DNA from: Bacillota bacterium
GTDB lineage: Bacteria > Bacillota > Clostridia > Lachnospirales > Lachnospiraceae
DNA: 64,000 nucleotides
NCBI GenBank assembly: GCA_023391695.1
Contig: JAEWAK010000030.1
Span: forward strand, 52,343-116,342
Reading direction: 5' to 3'
A program made the translations under genes and the position numbers. The number at the start of each line of letters is the position of its first letter. Position 1 is the first letter of the stretch. Of this stretch, positions 36,668-45,147 are shown one piece after another. The notes below the pieces were generated by a model. That model was given only the letters and a program-made list of their open reading frames with translations. It did not search any database and was not told where the DNA came from.

Positions 36668-37801
36668 ATGGATATATCAACACTTTGTATACATGGTGCA
36701 GAAAATACCACCCACAATACGGGTGCGGTCAGCGTGCCAATTTATCAGTCGGCTACTTTCGCCCATCCCGGTGTTGGGCAAAGTACCGGCTATGACTACT
36801 CCCGTCTGCAGAATCCCACCAGGGAACACTTAGAAAAAGTCATTGCCAACCTGGAACAGGGCCTCGATGCAATCGCTTTTACGACCGGAATGGCTGCCAT
36901 TACAGCACTCATGGAACTTTTTTCCATTGGGGATCACATAGTTGCTTCCGGTGATCTATACGGAGGTACCGTCCGTCTGTTTGAACATATATCACGTAAA
37001 AACGGATTGCAATTTGATTATACCGATACCTCAAAATTAGATATACTGCGTACCTTGATCCGCCCGGAAACCAAAGCCGTCTATATCGAATCACCTACCA
37101 ATCCGATGATGCAGGTAACTGATATTGCCGCTGTCTGTGAACTTGCCAGAGAACATGGTCTGCTGGTAATCGTTGATAACACCTTCCTCACACCATATTA
37201 CCAGCTTCCCCTTGCTTTGGGTGCCGATATTGTGGTGCACAGCGGGACGAAATATTTAAGCGGCCATAATGATACCTTAGCCGGATTTTTGGTTACAAAG
37301 AAGGCAGATCTTTCGGAAAAACTCCGTTTTATCTATAAAACCACCGGTGCCTGCCTTTCCCCCTTTGACAGCTGGTTATTGATACGGGGCATTAAAACCC
37401 TCGCCGTACGCATGGACCGCCAGCAGGAAAATGCAATAAAGGTTGCGAACTGGCTGAAAACCCAGGAAAAAGTGAAAAAGGTATTTTATATCGGCCTGCC
37501 CGAACATCCTGATTATGCCGTATCAACAAAACAGGCAACCGGATTCGGCTCCATGATATCCTTTGAAGTTGACAGCGAAACTACGGCAAAGCAGTTACTG
37601 GAACGTATTAAGCTGGTACTCTTTGCAGAAAGCCTCGGCGGTGTTGAAACCCTGATAACCTATCCGATGCTCCAGACCCATGCGGATGTACCTTTGGAAG
37701 AACGCTTGGAAAGAGGAATTAACGAACGCCTGCTGCGTATCTCCGTCGGTCTTGAAAAAGCAGAGGATATTATTTCAGATTTGGAAAAGGCATTAAATTA
37801 A
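36668..37801 (+). CDS. Cystathionine gamma-synthase/lyase-type PLP enzyme
   Basis: 377 residues, Cys/Met metabolism PLP family. Seen: the YDYSRLQNPTREHLEKVIA substrate segment, the TGMAAITALMELFSIGDHIV region, and the PLP lysine in VVHSGTKYLSGHNDTLAGF. VIVDNTFLTPYYQ carries the Asp that holds the cofactor. It either makes cystathionine from an O-acylhomoserine and Cys or breaks it down. The T-box in front and the cystathionine beta-lyase gene 16 bases behind favour the synthase role (MetI-like). The start ATG has AAAGGAGGA upstream; an earlier in-frame ATG at 36626 is not supported. Confidence 0.85.
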   Translation: MDISTLCIHGAENTTHNTGAVSVPIYQSATFAHPGVGQSTGYDYSRLQNPTREHLEKVIANLEQGLDAIAFTTGMAAITALMELFSIGDHIVASGDLYGGTVRLFEHISRKNGLQFDYTDTSKLDILRTLIRPETKAVYIESPTNPMMQVTDIAAVCELAREHGLLVIVDNTFLTPYYQLPLALGADIVVHSGTKYLSGHNDTLAGFLVTKKADLSEKLRFIYKTTGACLSPFDSWLLIRGIKTLAVRMDRQQENAIKVANWLKTQEKVKKVFYIGLPEHPDYAVSTKQATGFGSMISFEVDSETTAKQLLERIKLVLFAESLGGVETLITYPMLQTHADVPLEERLERGINERLLRISVGLEKAEDIISDLEKALN

Positions 37802-37817
37802 GAAAGGAGCCATCCGT

Positions 37818-39005
37818 ATGGCATTTGATTTTAATCTTATTGTAAACCGTAAAAATACAAACTCTCTAAAATATGATTTTGCTCTGGAAAGAGGTAAGGA
37901 AGCTGACATTATACCTTTATGGGTGGCAGATATGGATTTTCCCACCGTACCTGAAGTTGCGGAGGCCCTGGTGACCGCCAGCCGCCACGGTATATTCGGA
38001 TATACGGAAGTGAAAGAAGAATATTTTAAGGTACTGCGCAACTGGTTTTCTTCCCACTATCACTGGGATATTGAACGGAAATGGCTGGTTAAAACCCCCG
38101 GGGTGGTCTATGCGATTGCAACGGCCATACGCGCTTTCACGGAAAAAAACGATGCCGTATTAATTCAAAGGCCGGTATATTATCCCTTTTCGGAATCCAT
38201 TGTAAGTAATAAACGAAGGTTAATTAATAACCCGCTGGTTTACGAAGCGGGAAAATATCATATTGATTTCATTGATTTTGAAGAGAAAATAGTAAAGAAC
38301 CAGGTTAAATTATTTATTTTATGTAATCCTCATAACCCTGTCGGCAAAGTATGGACAAAAGAAGAATTAATCCGGTTAGGGGATATCTGTGTAAAACATA
38401 ACGTATTAATTGTATCCGATGAAATCCATGCCGATTTTATTTACCCCGGACATGAACATCTGGTATTTGCCAATCTGAAACCGGAATATTCGGAACGCAC
38501 CATTACCTGCACTGCCCCCAGTAAAACCTTTAATCTTGCCGGGCTTCAGGTTTCCAATGTTTTTATCGGAAATCCGAATTTAAAATCCGAATTTAAGGCA
38601 GAAATCGGAAGAACTGGCTACAGCCAGTTAAATACTATGGGGCTGATAGCCTGCCGGGCTGCTTATGAATTTGGAGATCAATGGCTTAAGGAATTGAAAC
38701 AATATCTTTTGGGGAATTTAAATTATGTCAGGGAATTTTTAAAAGAACAGATTCCAGAGGTCAAACTGATTGAACCGGAAGGAACCTATCTGGTCTGGAT
38801 CGATTTCAGTAATTTAAAACTAGCACAAGAAGAACTGGAACACCTGATTGTGAAAAAAGCAAAATTATGGCTGGATGCCGGAACCATGTTCGGACCGGAG
38901 GGGCTTGGTTTCCAAAGAATTAATATAGCCTGCCCCAGAGAAACTTTGACCCTTGCCTTAAACCAATTAAGGGATGCCATAACGGAACAAAAGATATCCG
39001 GATAA
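37818..39005 (+). CDS. MalY/PatB-type cystathionine beta-lyase / aminotransferase
   Basis: 395 residues, fold-type I PLP enzyme. The MalY/PatB hallmarks are IIPLWVADMDFPTVPEVAEA near the N-terminus, LFILCNPHNPVGKVW, IVSDEIHADFIYPGH, and the PLP lysine in TAPSKTFNLAGLQVSN. Enzymes of this group cleave cystathionine to homocysteine. With the preceding synthase and the T-box this completes transsulfuration from cysteine to homocysteine. The gene starts 16 bases after the previous stop with AGAAAGGAG. A terminator-like hairpin is at 39139-39176. Confidence 0.85.
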   Translation: MAFDFNLIVNRKNTNSLKYDFALERGKEADIIPLWVADMDFPTVPEVAEALVTASRHGIFGYTEVKEEYFKVLRNWFSSHYHWDIERKWLVKTPGVVYAIATAIRAFTEKNDAVLIQRPVYYPFSESIVSNKRRLINNPLVYEAGKYHIDFIDFEEKIVKNQVKLFILCNPHNPVGKVWTKEELIRLGDICVKHNVLIVSDEIHADFIYPGHEHLVFANLKPEYSERTITCTAPSKTFNLAGLQVSNVFIGNPNLKSEFKAEIGRTGYSQLNTMGLIACRAAYEFGDQWLKELKQYLLGNLNYVREFLKEQIPEVKLIEPEGTYLVWIDFSNLKLAQEELEHLIVKKAKLWLDAGTMFGPEGLGFQRINIACPRETLTLALNQLRDAITEQKISG

Positions 39006-39138
39006 ACCGGTAAGATATATCGCATTCTAATACTTTCTCCTTTTACCTTTTGCTGCAGTATTACTAAAATAACCATACTTTCCAGTGTGGTCCGAATTCA
39101 TGACAGTATAAATCGTTCAAAAAGTGTAAAAGGAAACT

Positions 39139-39176
39139 GAATCAGGGATACCGTTATTCCAAGGTGTCCCTGATTC
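39139..39176 (+). terminator. Hairpin after the transsulfuration genes
   Basis: GAATCAGGGATACC and GGTGTCCCTGATTC pair (one G-T) around a 10-base loop. No strong T-run follows, so termination is likely but not certain. Confidence 0.6.
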
Positions 39177-39287
39177 TTCCAATTTATAGACCAATTTTAG
39201 TACAGATTAACTCGAAATACTACCTGAACGTGTTTTTTACACTCTTTTTCCGACCGTACTGAATCCTTACAAAATGTCTTTTATATA

Positions 39288-39383
39288 AAATAATGTCGGT
39301 AGACATTATTTCAGCGCCGAACGTAGTGAGTGCGCATCAACGGTACGATGTACCGCATATCATGGCAGCTTGCGGACATGATA
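39288..39383 (-). repeat. Cluster of short hairpins downstream of pyrF
   Basis: On the minus strand after the pyrF stop: ATATCATG / CATGATAT, then GGTAC-ATC-GTACC, then AAATAATGTC / GACATTATTT with a 4-base loop (39288-39311) and T-rich flank. The last one could be the pyrF terminator. Confidence 0.65.
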
Positions 39384-40307
39384 TTATTTGCACAATGCTC
39401 CCATAATATCGTCACGCATGTCAATTACAGCCTGTCTGGAAGCATCGGCATAAGCGGCCGGCCCGAATTTTTCATAAGCAGCCTGTTTATATGCGGCAAT
39501 GATACCCCTGGACGAATTCACAATTGCACCCAAACCATCTTTATTAAAATAATGCACCAGGTCTTTTGCCTTGCCGCCCTGGGCACCGTAACCAGGTACC
39601 AGTATATAACTTTTCGGCATGATTTCCCTTAGTATTTTTCCCATCCTGGGATAAGTGGCACCAACAACCGCACCGACGTAACTGTACTTATCCCCCATAT
39701 GTTTCTCACCCCACTCTGTTACCTTCTCTCCTACCAGTTCATAGAGAGGCCTTCCCCCCACTAACTGGTCCTGGAATTCACCGCTGGAGGGATTGGAGGT
39801 TTTAACCAGAATAAATAAACCTTTTTTTTCTTCCTTACATACTTTGATAAAAGGATCCACACTATCCGAACCCATATAGGGATTTATGGTAGCAAAATCC
39901 TCATCAAAACCGTAAAAGGAATTACTTCCTACATTGACCTTTCCCAAGTGCCCTGCCGCATAGGCTTCCGATGTGGAACCGATATCCCCTCTTTTAATAT
40001 CGCCGATTACTACCAAATCTTTTTCCTTACAGTAATCCACCGTCTTTTTAAAGGCAATTAAACCCTCTATCCCAAACTGTTCATACATTGCTATCTGGGG
40101 TTTTACGGCAGGGATTAAGTCATAAGTGGCATCCACAATTGTCTTGTTAAACTGCCAGATCGCTTCCGCAGCTCCGGCCAGGGTCTCGCCTTTTTCTTTA
40201 TAAGCTTTTTCTTTCACCTGTTCGGGAATATAGGATAACATCGGGTCCAAACCGACTACAACAGGTGCTTTGCTTTGTTCAATTTTTTTGATTAACTTAT
40301 TTATCAT
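39384..40307 (-). CDS. pyrF: Orotidine 5'-phosphate decarboxylase, type 2
   Basis: 307 residues, the longer PyrF type. APVVVGLDPMLSYIP, PAVKPQIAMYEQFG, VIGDIKRGDIGSTSEAYA (catalytic Asp-Lys-x-x-Asp: KRGDIG) and ILVPGYGAQGG are seen. It makes UMP from OMP. Cytoplasmic. The ATG at 40307 has TTGGAG upstream; a longer frame to 40349 is less likely. It is the second gene after pyrC; a short TGTGCGC hairpin lies in the gap. It is separated from pyrK-pyrD-pyrE by about 12 kb. Confidence 0.95.
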   Translation of the reverse strand: MINKLIKKIEQSKAPVVVGLDPMLSYIPEQVKEKAYKEKGETLAGAAEAIWQFNKTIVDATYDLIPAVKPQIAMYEQFGIEGLIAFKKTVDYCKEKDLVVIGDIKRGDIGSTSEAYAAGHLGKVNVGSNSFYGFDEDFATINPYMGSDSVDPFIKVCKEEKKGLFILVKTSNPSSGEFQDQLVGGRPLYELVGEKVTEWGEKHMGDKYSYVGAVVGATYPRMGKILREIMPKSYILVPGYGAQGGKAKDLVHYFNKDGLGAIVNSSRGIIAAYKQAAYEKFGPAAYADASRQAVIDMRDDIMGALCK

Positions 40308-40349
40308 ATTAAACTCCAATCTGTGCGCTTTGGCGCACATACACTTCAC

Positions 40350-41624
40350 CTAGTCCCGGAATACAATTTTCCCGTCCACAATCGTAAATTTTACCCTGCC
40401 GGTAACCTCTTTTCCATGAAAAGGTGTATTCCTGCCTTTTGATGCAAATTCCTTTACGTCGATCCTGTACGTTTCCTCTGGGTCGGCAATCACGATATCT
40501 GCCGCTTTGCCGACTGCGAGGGAGCCCTTGTCAATTCCTAAAACCTGTGCCGGATTATAGCTCATCTTCCGCACCATCTGCATAGGTGTTAAATAGCCCG
40601 TATTCACCAGTTCCGTCATGGTAAGTGCAAATGCCGTCTCTAATCCTACAATCCCAAAAGGTGCTTCCAAAATGGACTTTGCTTTTTCTTCCTGGCTGTG
40701 AGGGGCATGGTCCGTTGCTATTACATCCATGATATTATCCCTTAAGCCTTCCTTTAAGGCTTTGATATCCTCCCTGCTCCTTAAGGGAGGGTTCATTTTA
40801 TAATTGGCATCATCCCCGGTTATTTCATCGTCTGCCATGGTAAAATGATGGGGGCATACTTCACCGGTAACCGGCAATCCTGCCTCCTTCGCCATTTTAA
40901 CAAAAATTACACTGTCCTTCGTAGAGCAATGGCATAGATGAAGCCTCACACCGGTATCCTTAGCCAGCAGGATATCCCTTGAAACAATAATATCTTCCAC
41001 CGCGTTGCTGATTCCAGGCATACCGAGTTCCTTTGATTTCATTCCTTCATTAAGTACTCCCCTGCCAACTAAATCTTTATCCTCGCAATGGGCAAATACC
41101 GGAATTCCGGCTTCTTTGGCTTTTTGCATGCCTTCCCGGTACAGGGCCGTATTCATGACGGACTTACCGTCTTCGCTGACAGCTGCGGCACCGGCTGCGG
41201 CCATTCCTTTTATATCCGACAATTCCGCTCCCGCCTGGTCTTTGGTAACAGCTCCAATCGGAAGAACATGTACCACTGCCTCCTGTTTCGCTTTTAATAA
41301 TAGTGATTCCACCATGTTCTTACTGTCAATAACCGGATTGGTATTGGGCATGGGGCATATTGTCGTATAACCGCCCCTAGCCGCTGCCTTAGCACCGGTC
41401 GCAACGGTTTCTTTATATTCATAACCTGGCTCCCTTAAATGTACATGCAGGTCAATAAACCCGGGCATGACATAAAGCCCCTTTGCATCAATTACCTGAT
41501 CGGCATTGACATGAATATCCCGGTTTATTTCTTTAATAACACCGTCTTCGATCAAGAGATCCGCTATGCCTTCCGTTTCCGTAGACGGATCCAGTATATA
41601 ACCATTTTTAATTAGTAATGACAC
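40350..41624 (-). CDS. pyrC: Dihydroorotase, class I
   Basis: 424 residues. The zinc motif GFIDLHVHLREPGYEYKET, the GGYTTICPMPNTNP loop, the second His set (VFAHCEDKDLVG and RLHLCHCSTKDS), and the catalytic Asp in VIATDHAPHSQEEK all match class I PyrC. It closes carbamoyl-aspartate to dihydroorotate. Upstream by 84 bases lies the NUDIX gene on the same strand; the gap has a GC-rich hairpin (GACGTTCGG / CCGGACGTC). pyrF follows 42 bases later. Confidence 0.95.
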   Translation of the reverse strand: MSLLIKNGYILDPSTETEGIADLLIEDGVIKEINRDIHVNADQVIDAKGLYVMPGFIDLHVHLREPGYEYKETVATGAKAAARGGYTTICPMPNTNPVIDSKNMVESLLLKAKQEAVVHVLPIGAVTKDQAGAELSDIKGMAAAGAAAVSEDGKSVMNTALYREGMQKAKEAGIPVFAHCEDKDLVGRGVLNEGMKSKELGMPGISNAVEDIIVSRDILLAKDTGVRLHLCHCSTKDSVIFVKMAKEAGLPVTGEVCPHHFTMADDEITGDDANYKMNPPLRSREDIKALKEGLRDNIMDVIATDHAPHSQEEKAKSILEAPFGIVGLETAFALTMTELVNTGYLTPMQMVRKMSYNPAQVLGIDKGSLAVGKAADIVIADPEETYRIDVKEFASKGRNTPFHGKEVTGRVKFTIVDGKIVFRD

Positions 41625-41708
41625 TCTGCTACTCCTTTCTATGGCTGATTATACAATGACGTCCGGCAAGCCGAACGTCGTAAAGTTTATGGATTAAAGA
41701 ATTCCGTA

Positions 41709-42104
41709 TTATAATTCTGCTTTTTCAATATCAGTCATTACCGCTTTATTGCTAATATAATTACGTATTTCCTCTTTGGTTACCCATTTAAAATTATTGA
41801 GTTCTTCACAAAGAACCACGTCGTCCCTTGTACTGATACATAAAAAGCTGATGCCTATATTACAGACATCCCCTACCATAAAAGACCAGGTATAAAGAAT
41901 ACGGTTTACATAAACGGATAATCCCGTATTTTCAAATATGAGCCTGAGAACACCTTTTTCCGGTTCCTCACCAAATTCCAGCTTTCCGTCAACAAATTCC
42001 CATTGATACGGGTCAACGATTCTATCATCATACCATTTTTCCACAAGTAAGTATTTATCCTCATACTGAACAATACCTTTCACCATGATTTTGTATTTTT
42101 CCAT
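41709..42104 (-). CDS. NUDIX-fold protein with degenerate NUDIX box
   Basis: 131 residues. The NUDIX box reads GKLEFGEEPEKGVLRLIFEN, then TG: G-x5-E and x7-R are kept. However, the REUxEE core is RLIFEN, so the first Glu is Leu and the last is Asn. Two metal-binding positions seem lost, so hydrolase activity may be weak or absent. The ATG at 42104 has AAGGAGGA upstream. It precedes pyrC on the same strand by 84 bases and could be co-transcribed with it. Confidence 0.75.
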   Translation of the reverse strand: MEKYKIMVKGIVQYEDKYLLVEKWYDDRIVDPYQWEFVDGKLEFGEEPEKGVLRLIFENTGLSVYVNRILYTWSFMVGDVCNIGISFLCISTRDDVVLCEELNNFKWVTKEEIRNYISNKAVMTDIEKAEL

Positions 42105-42180
42105 AGCTTTCCTCCTTGAATACCAGTAAAATCAATATTTTTTAAACAGGCCCTAATTTAACAAACCGAAAACCGGAGTC

Positions 42181-42310
42181 AAAGCGGATATTCGTATTCC
42201 GCTTTACTGCATGTCCTTGGCAGGTTAAACTGTCTTCAAGATCATGAACGAAAAGCATGTTCATGATCTTGTTACTCCAATCGGAAATCACAAGCCAGCT
42301 TGTAATTTCC
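42181..42310. repeat. Three perfect or near-perfect hairpins in a row
   Basis: (a) 42181-42205: AAAGCGGA / TCCGCTTT with loop TATTCGTAT. (b) 42237-42271: 13-bp perfect stem CAAGATCATGAAC / GTTCATGATCTTG. (c) 42283-42310: GGAAATCACAAG / CTTGTAATTTCC, one mismatch. Stem (a) with its loop recurs almost unchanged at 52021-52041. The rest of the gap 42105-42526 holds no gene. Confidence 0.8.
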
Positions 42311-42526
42311 TTATTCCGTTTCCATTATATCGTAACTGTTTCGCGAATACAACAGATTGATTTAGATAATTGTAATATTTTCTAGCATATTTCTTTTGAT
42401 CCCGGCTAATTATAATAATAAATTTATGTTACAGTTCAGCCGTAAGTCTTAACCGTAACAAATTTATGAATAACATTTCAGGGAATTATTTATATTTTCT
42501 GCTACTGTCGAAAAAAGGAGGTTACT

Positions 42527-42778
42527 ATGGATAATCCGAATGGTGTTAATTCCTTTCCGAATGGTCTGTCTGCTTTCCCAAACGGTATAACTGCCGGTTT
42601 ACCTGAATTTCCGTCCACCCTGAGTAATCTGGTCAACGAAGATGAGGGCGCAAGACTGTATTATAATAATATGGATGAAACCAATAAGGCGGAGTTACTC
42701 CGCAATGCAAAAGATTTTCAGTCACAGGAAGAATTAGAACGGTATCTGTATCATCTGGAAAATGATGAATTCAGGTAA
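42527..42778 (+). CDS. Small protein with PNG repeats, 83 residues
   Basis: The start is well marked by AAAAGGAGG five bases upstream. The N-terminal 25 residues hold repeats of FPNG (NSFPNGLSAFPNGITAG). The C-terminal 45 residues are helical and charged (YYNNMDETNKAELLRNAKDF, then SQEELERYLYHLEND). No signal, no membrane helix. The tail looks like those of small spore or cytoplasmic proteins, but no family is recognised. Confidence 0.7.
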   Translation: MDNPNGVNSFPNGLSAFPNGITAGLPEFPSTLSNLVNEDEGARLYYNNMDETNKAELLRNAKDFQSQEELERYLYHLENDEFR

Positions 42779-43029
42779 AGCCGGCAATTACACCAAAGGC
42801 ATACCCGGGACTTTTACCGGATATGCCTTAAATTATGTATATAAGTGAAAACACCCAAATTTAATAATTATGTAATATTTTTTTAATATATTGTTAATAT
42901 TTCCTCAAAAACCAATACTTACTTGTATCATCCTCCCCGTTCCTATGCTATAATTTAAATTGTTCTAGAACAAAACATAATCCTTCCATAAGGTATGGCT
43001 TATGTTATTAAATTAAGGAGGATAAAAAA

Positions 43030-43098
43030 ATGTGTTTCAAAAACTTTAATTATTCTGAGCTAATTAACTTTATCCGAAACAATTTTTGCTTTAACTAA
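43030..43098 (+). CDS. Very short ORF, 22 codons, with strong ribosome binding site
   Basis: ATG at 43030 follows AAGGAGGATAAAAAA. The peptide starts MCFKNFNYSELINF and ends RNNFCFN: Cys at positions 2 and 20 and four Asn/Phe pairs. An extended -10 (TGCTATAAT) lies about 80 bases upstream. The strong signals suggest that it is translated. Possible roles are a signalling peptide, a small toxin or a regulatory uORF. No homolog is known to me. Confidence 0.5.
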   Translation: MCFKNFNYSELINFIRNNFCFN

Positions 43099-43219
43099 TA
43101 CGAAAATAAAAAGAATATTATAAACGAATCATGTAAAAATGTTAGATTTTATGTGCATAAGCGCAAAAATGTGCAGTTTGCTTAAATCGCAGTGATTTAA
43201 ACAGCCGCAATCATAAAAG

Positions 43220-43286
43220 CCTGTCATAAATTCATAAGATTTCTGCCCTTTTATAGGACGGAACAATCCTTTGAATTTGTGACAGG
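43220..43286. repeat. Inverted repeat after the DUF3298-like gene
   Basis: CCTGTCATAAATTCA (43220-43234) and TGAATTTGTGACAGG (43272-43286) pair with one mismatch across a 37-base loop, with A/T-rich flanks. It probably forms the 3' end of the minus-strand transcript. Confidence 0.6.
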
Positions 43287-43300
43287 TTTTTATTTTGCTT

Positions 43301-43981
43301 TCAGCATTCCGGCGGAACTGCCCCACCTTCCTTATAAGGAATGGTAAATGTCTGGATACCGATTACATAAGGTCCTATTTCATAAAGCTGAAAATATATT
43401 ACAACTCCGTCCTCCGTTAAATAAAAATTTTTTGGATTAAAATATTCCCTTACTAAACTGGCATAATTATCAAAAAATATATTATTGTTGTTTTTTATCT
43501 CGTTTTCAATCTGTCTGATTATTTCACTTTGTATATAATCCGTAAAATTCTCATTATGCGGAAATAAGTCATCTAAATTAATCCGAACGCCCTTATTTAG
43601 ATCCCAGGTATCCGAGTATCGAACGGTCATACCGTGGGCACCTCCGGTATATTCATACCGGTCAAAGTACAGGCTTAAAGCACAATTTTCATTATAAGTA
43701 ACCTTAAATTCCACATACACCTCATATTGGTGGATGGGATAATCATTCGCCACGGATTCTTCATAATCGGATACGGCCATCTCATAAAGTTTTGCAACAT
43801 TGATTTTCTGGTATAAAACGGCTTCCGCTTCATAATATCTATTTAGTTTATTCAGGAACGGCCTGAATTTATCCGAAACAAACTGAGGATATTTAATCGT
43901 ATAGGTCAGGATTACATGGTCTTTGTATTTCAGCTCTTTCTTTAATACATGTTCTTTGACAGTAAGGTTATAGGATACCAA
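43301..43981 (-). CDS. DUF3298-like protein, 226 residues
   Basis: The order of motifs is that of DUF4163/DUF3298 proteins (RsiV-like extracellular domains): FRPFLNKLNRYYE, then YSLYFDRYEYTGGAHG (here LSLYFDRYEYTGGAHGMTVR), WDLNKGVRINLDDLF, and FYLTEDGVVIYFQLYEIGPY. In the family the domain usually follows a signal peptide or helix. Here no membrane segment is present, so this copy seems cytoplasmic. A TTG at 43981 with GGGAGGAAG eight bases upstream is the only supported start. Confidence 0.75.
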   Translation of the reverse strand: MVSYNLTVKEHVLKKELKYKDHVILTYTIKYPQFVSDKFRPFLNKLNRYYEAEAVLYQKINVAKLYEMAVSDYEESVANDYPIHQYEVYVEFKVTYNENCALSLYFDRYEYTGGAHGMTVRYSDTWDLNKGVRINLDDLFPHNENFTDYIQSEIIRQIENEIKNNNNIFFDNYASLVREYFNPKNFYLTEDGVVIYFQLYEIGPYVIGIQTFTIPYKEGGAVPPEC

Positions 43982-44166
43982 TGAACTTCCTCCCGTTCAT
44001 ATCGTTAAAATTAGTATATGCCATCCGGTCTAATCCTGTTCATATATCCTAAACCCAGAATAAAGAGTTTGTCTTGGTTGAACTCTTACGAAAAACACGG
44101 CCGCAAAGCCGTCATATCCTTTCCGCGCGATATGTACAATAGGTTATAATTTTCATATTGCATAAA

Positions 44167-44210
44167 AAAATAGTTACAGTTCAGTCTTACAGCTGAACTG
44201 TAACTATTTT
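44167..44210 (-). terminator. Strong intrinsic terminator of the sugar operon
   Basis: Perfect 18-bp arms AAAATAGTTACAGTTCAG and CTGAACTGTAACTATTTT enclose 8 bases. On the minus strand the 3' arm runs into seven T. It lies directly behind the 44213-45061 gene. Confidence 0.9.
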
Positions 44211-44212
44211 AC

Positions 44213-45061
44213 TTATTGAAGTTTTAATAAATCCATCAAAGCTTGATAAGCTATGGAAAATGCTGCTTCCCCGTCGGTGAGGGTACGCTTTTGTACATTC
44301 TTTTCCAAATTCTTAAGAGCCGCAAACTCCGCCAGGTGGGGTTCTAAACTTAAATATCCCTTATAGCCCTCCTCATCCAGTTGTTTTAAAATCTCCGCTA
44401 CATTACCGTCTCCCTTTCCGGCAGGTACGACCTCCCCGCTTTCAAAAACGGCATCTTTTATATGGATATATTCAATATACGACTTAAGAAGCCTGAAGGC
44501 TTCCAGGGTATCCTGCCTGCATTGTACAAAGTTTGCAAAGTCAAAGGTGCATTTAAAATTCTCTCCGTAAAATGCTTCAAACAGCTTAAGGCATCTGCCG
44601 ACAACATCCCCATAGATATCCTTTTCATTTTCATGAAGCAGGATGACATTATGTATCTCGGCATAATCAACCATCCGTTTTATCCTGGCAAATACCTCCT
44701 CCCGGTAATCTTCCGGATCTTCCCCTTTGGGGATAAAGAAACTGAACATACGGATATACGGCGTTTCAAAAACCCCTGCAAGCTCCACCACCTTTTTAAA
44801 GGCTTCAAAATGGGTTTCAAAGTCTTCCGTAATCATAATTTTACCGATCGGAGAGCCGATAGCCGAAACCTTAATGTCGTTATCCCAAAGATATTTTTTT
44901 AAAGCTGCCGCCTCTTTTAGAGTATAATCCGCCACATTCTTCCCATCCGCACTGCGGAATTCAATAAATTTTACCCCCAATTCCTTTAACAGCTTAACCT
45001 GTATCCGGATATCCTCATGGATTTCATCCGCAAAACCGGTAATAATTGTGTTCTCTAACAT
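44213..45061 (-). CDS. Sugar phosphate isomerase/epimerase, TIM barrel (AP_endonuc_2)
   Basis: 282 residues. Metal and substrate motifs include FIEFRSADGKNVAD, VILLHENEKDIYGD (metal Glu/His), KCTFDFANFVQCRQD, YIHIKDAVFESGEVVPAGKG and YLSLEPHLA. Members of this family convert ketoses or inosose-type sugars with a divalent metal. The start ATG has AAAGAGG upstream. It is the last gene of a four-gene unit with two Gfo/Idh/MocA oxidoreductases and another TIM-barrel isomerase. Confidence 0.85.
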   Translation of the reverse strand: MLENTIITGFADEIHEDIRIQVKLLKELGVKFIEFRSADGKNVADYTLKEAAALKKYLWDNDIKVSAIGSPIGKIMITEDFETHFEAFKKVVELAGVFETPYIRMFSFFIPKGEDPEDYREEVFARIKRMVDYAEIHNVILLHENEKDIYGDVVGRCLKLFEAFYGENFKCTFDFANFVQCRQDTLEAFRLLKSYIEYIHIKDAVFESGEVVPAGKGDGNVAEILKQLDEEGYKGYLSLEPHLAEFAALKNLEKNVQKRTLTDGEAAFSIAYQALMDLLKLQ

Positions 45062-45147
45062 AATAACCTCTTTCTAAAAAATATTAATCTATCCTATCCA
45101 TTTTCCAATATTCTTCCAATTACATACAAAATAAATGGATTTTCATA

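Noticed and set aside
43129..43326. Minus-strand frame of 65 codons
   Set aside because: It runs through the inverted repeat at the end of the DUF3298-like gene and has no start signal.
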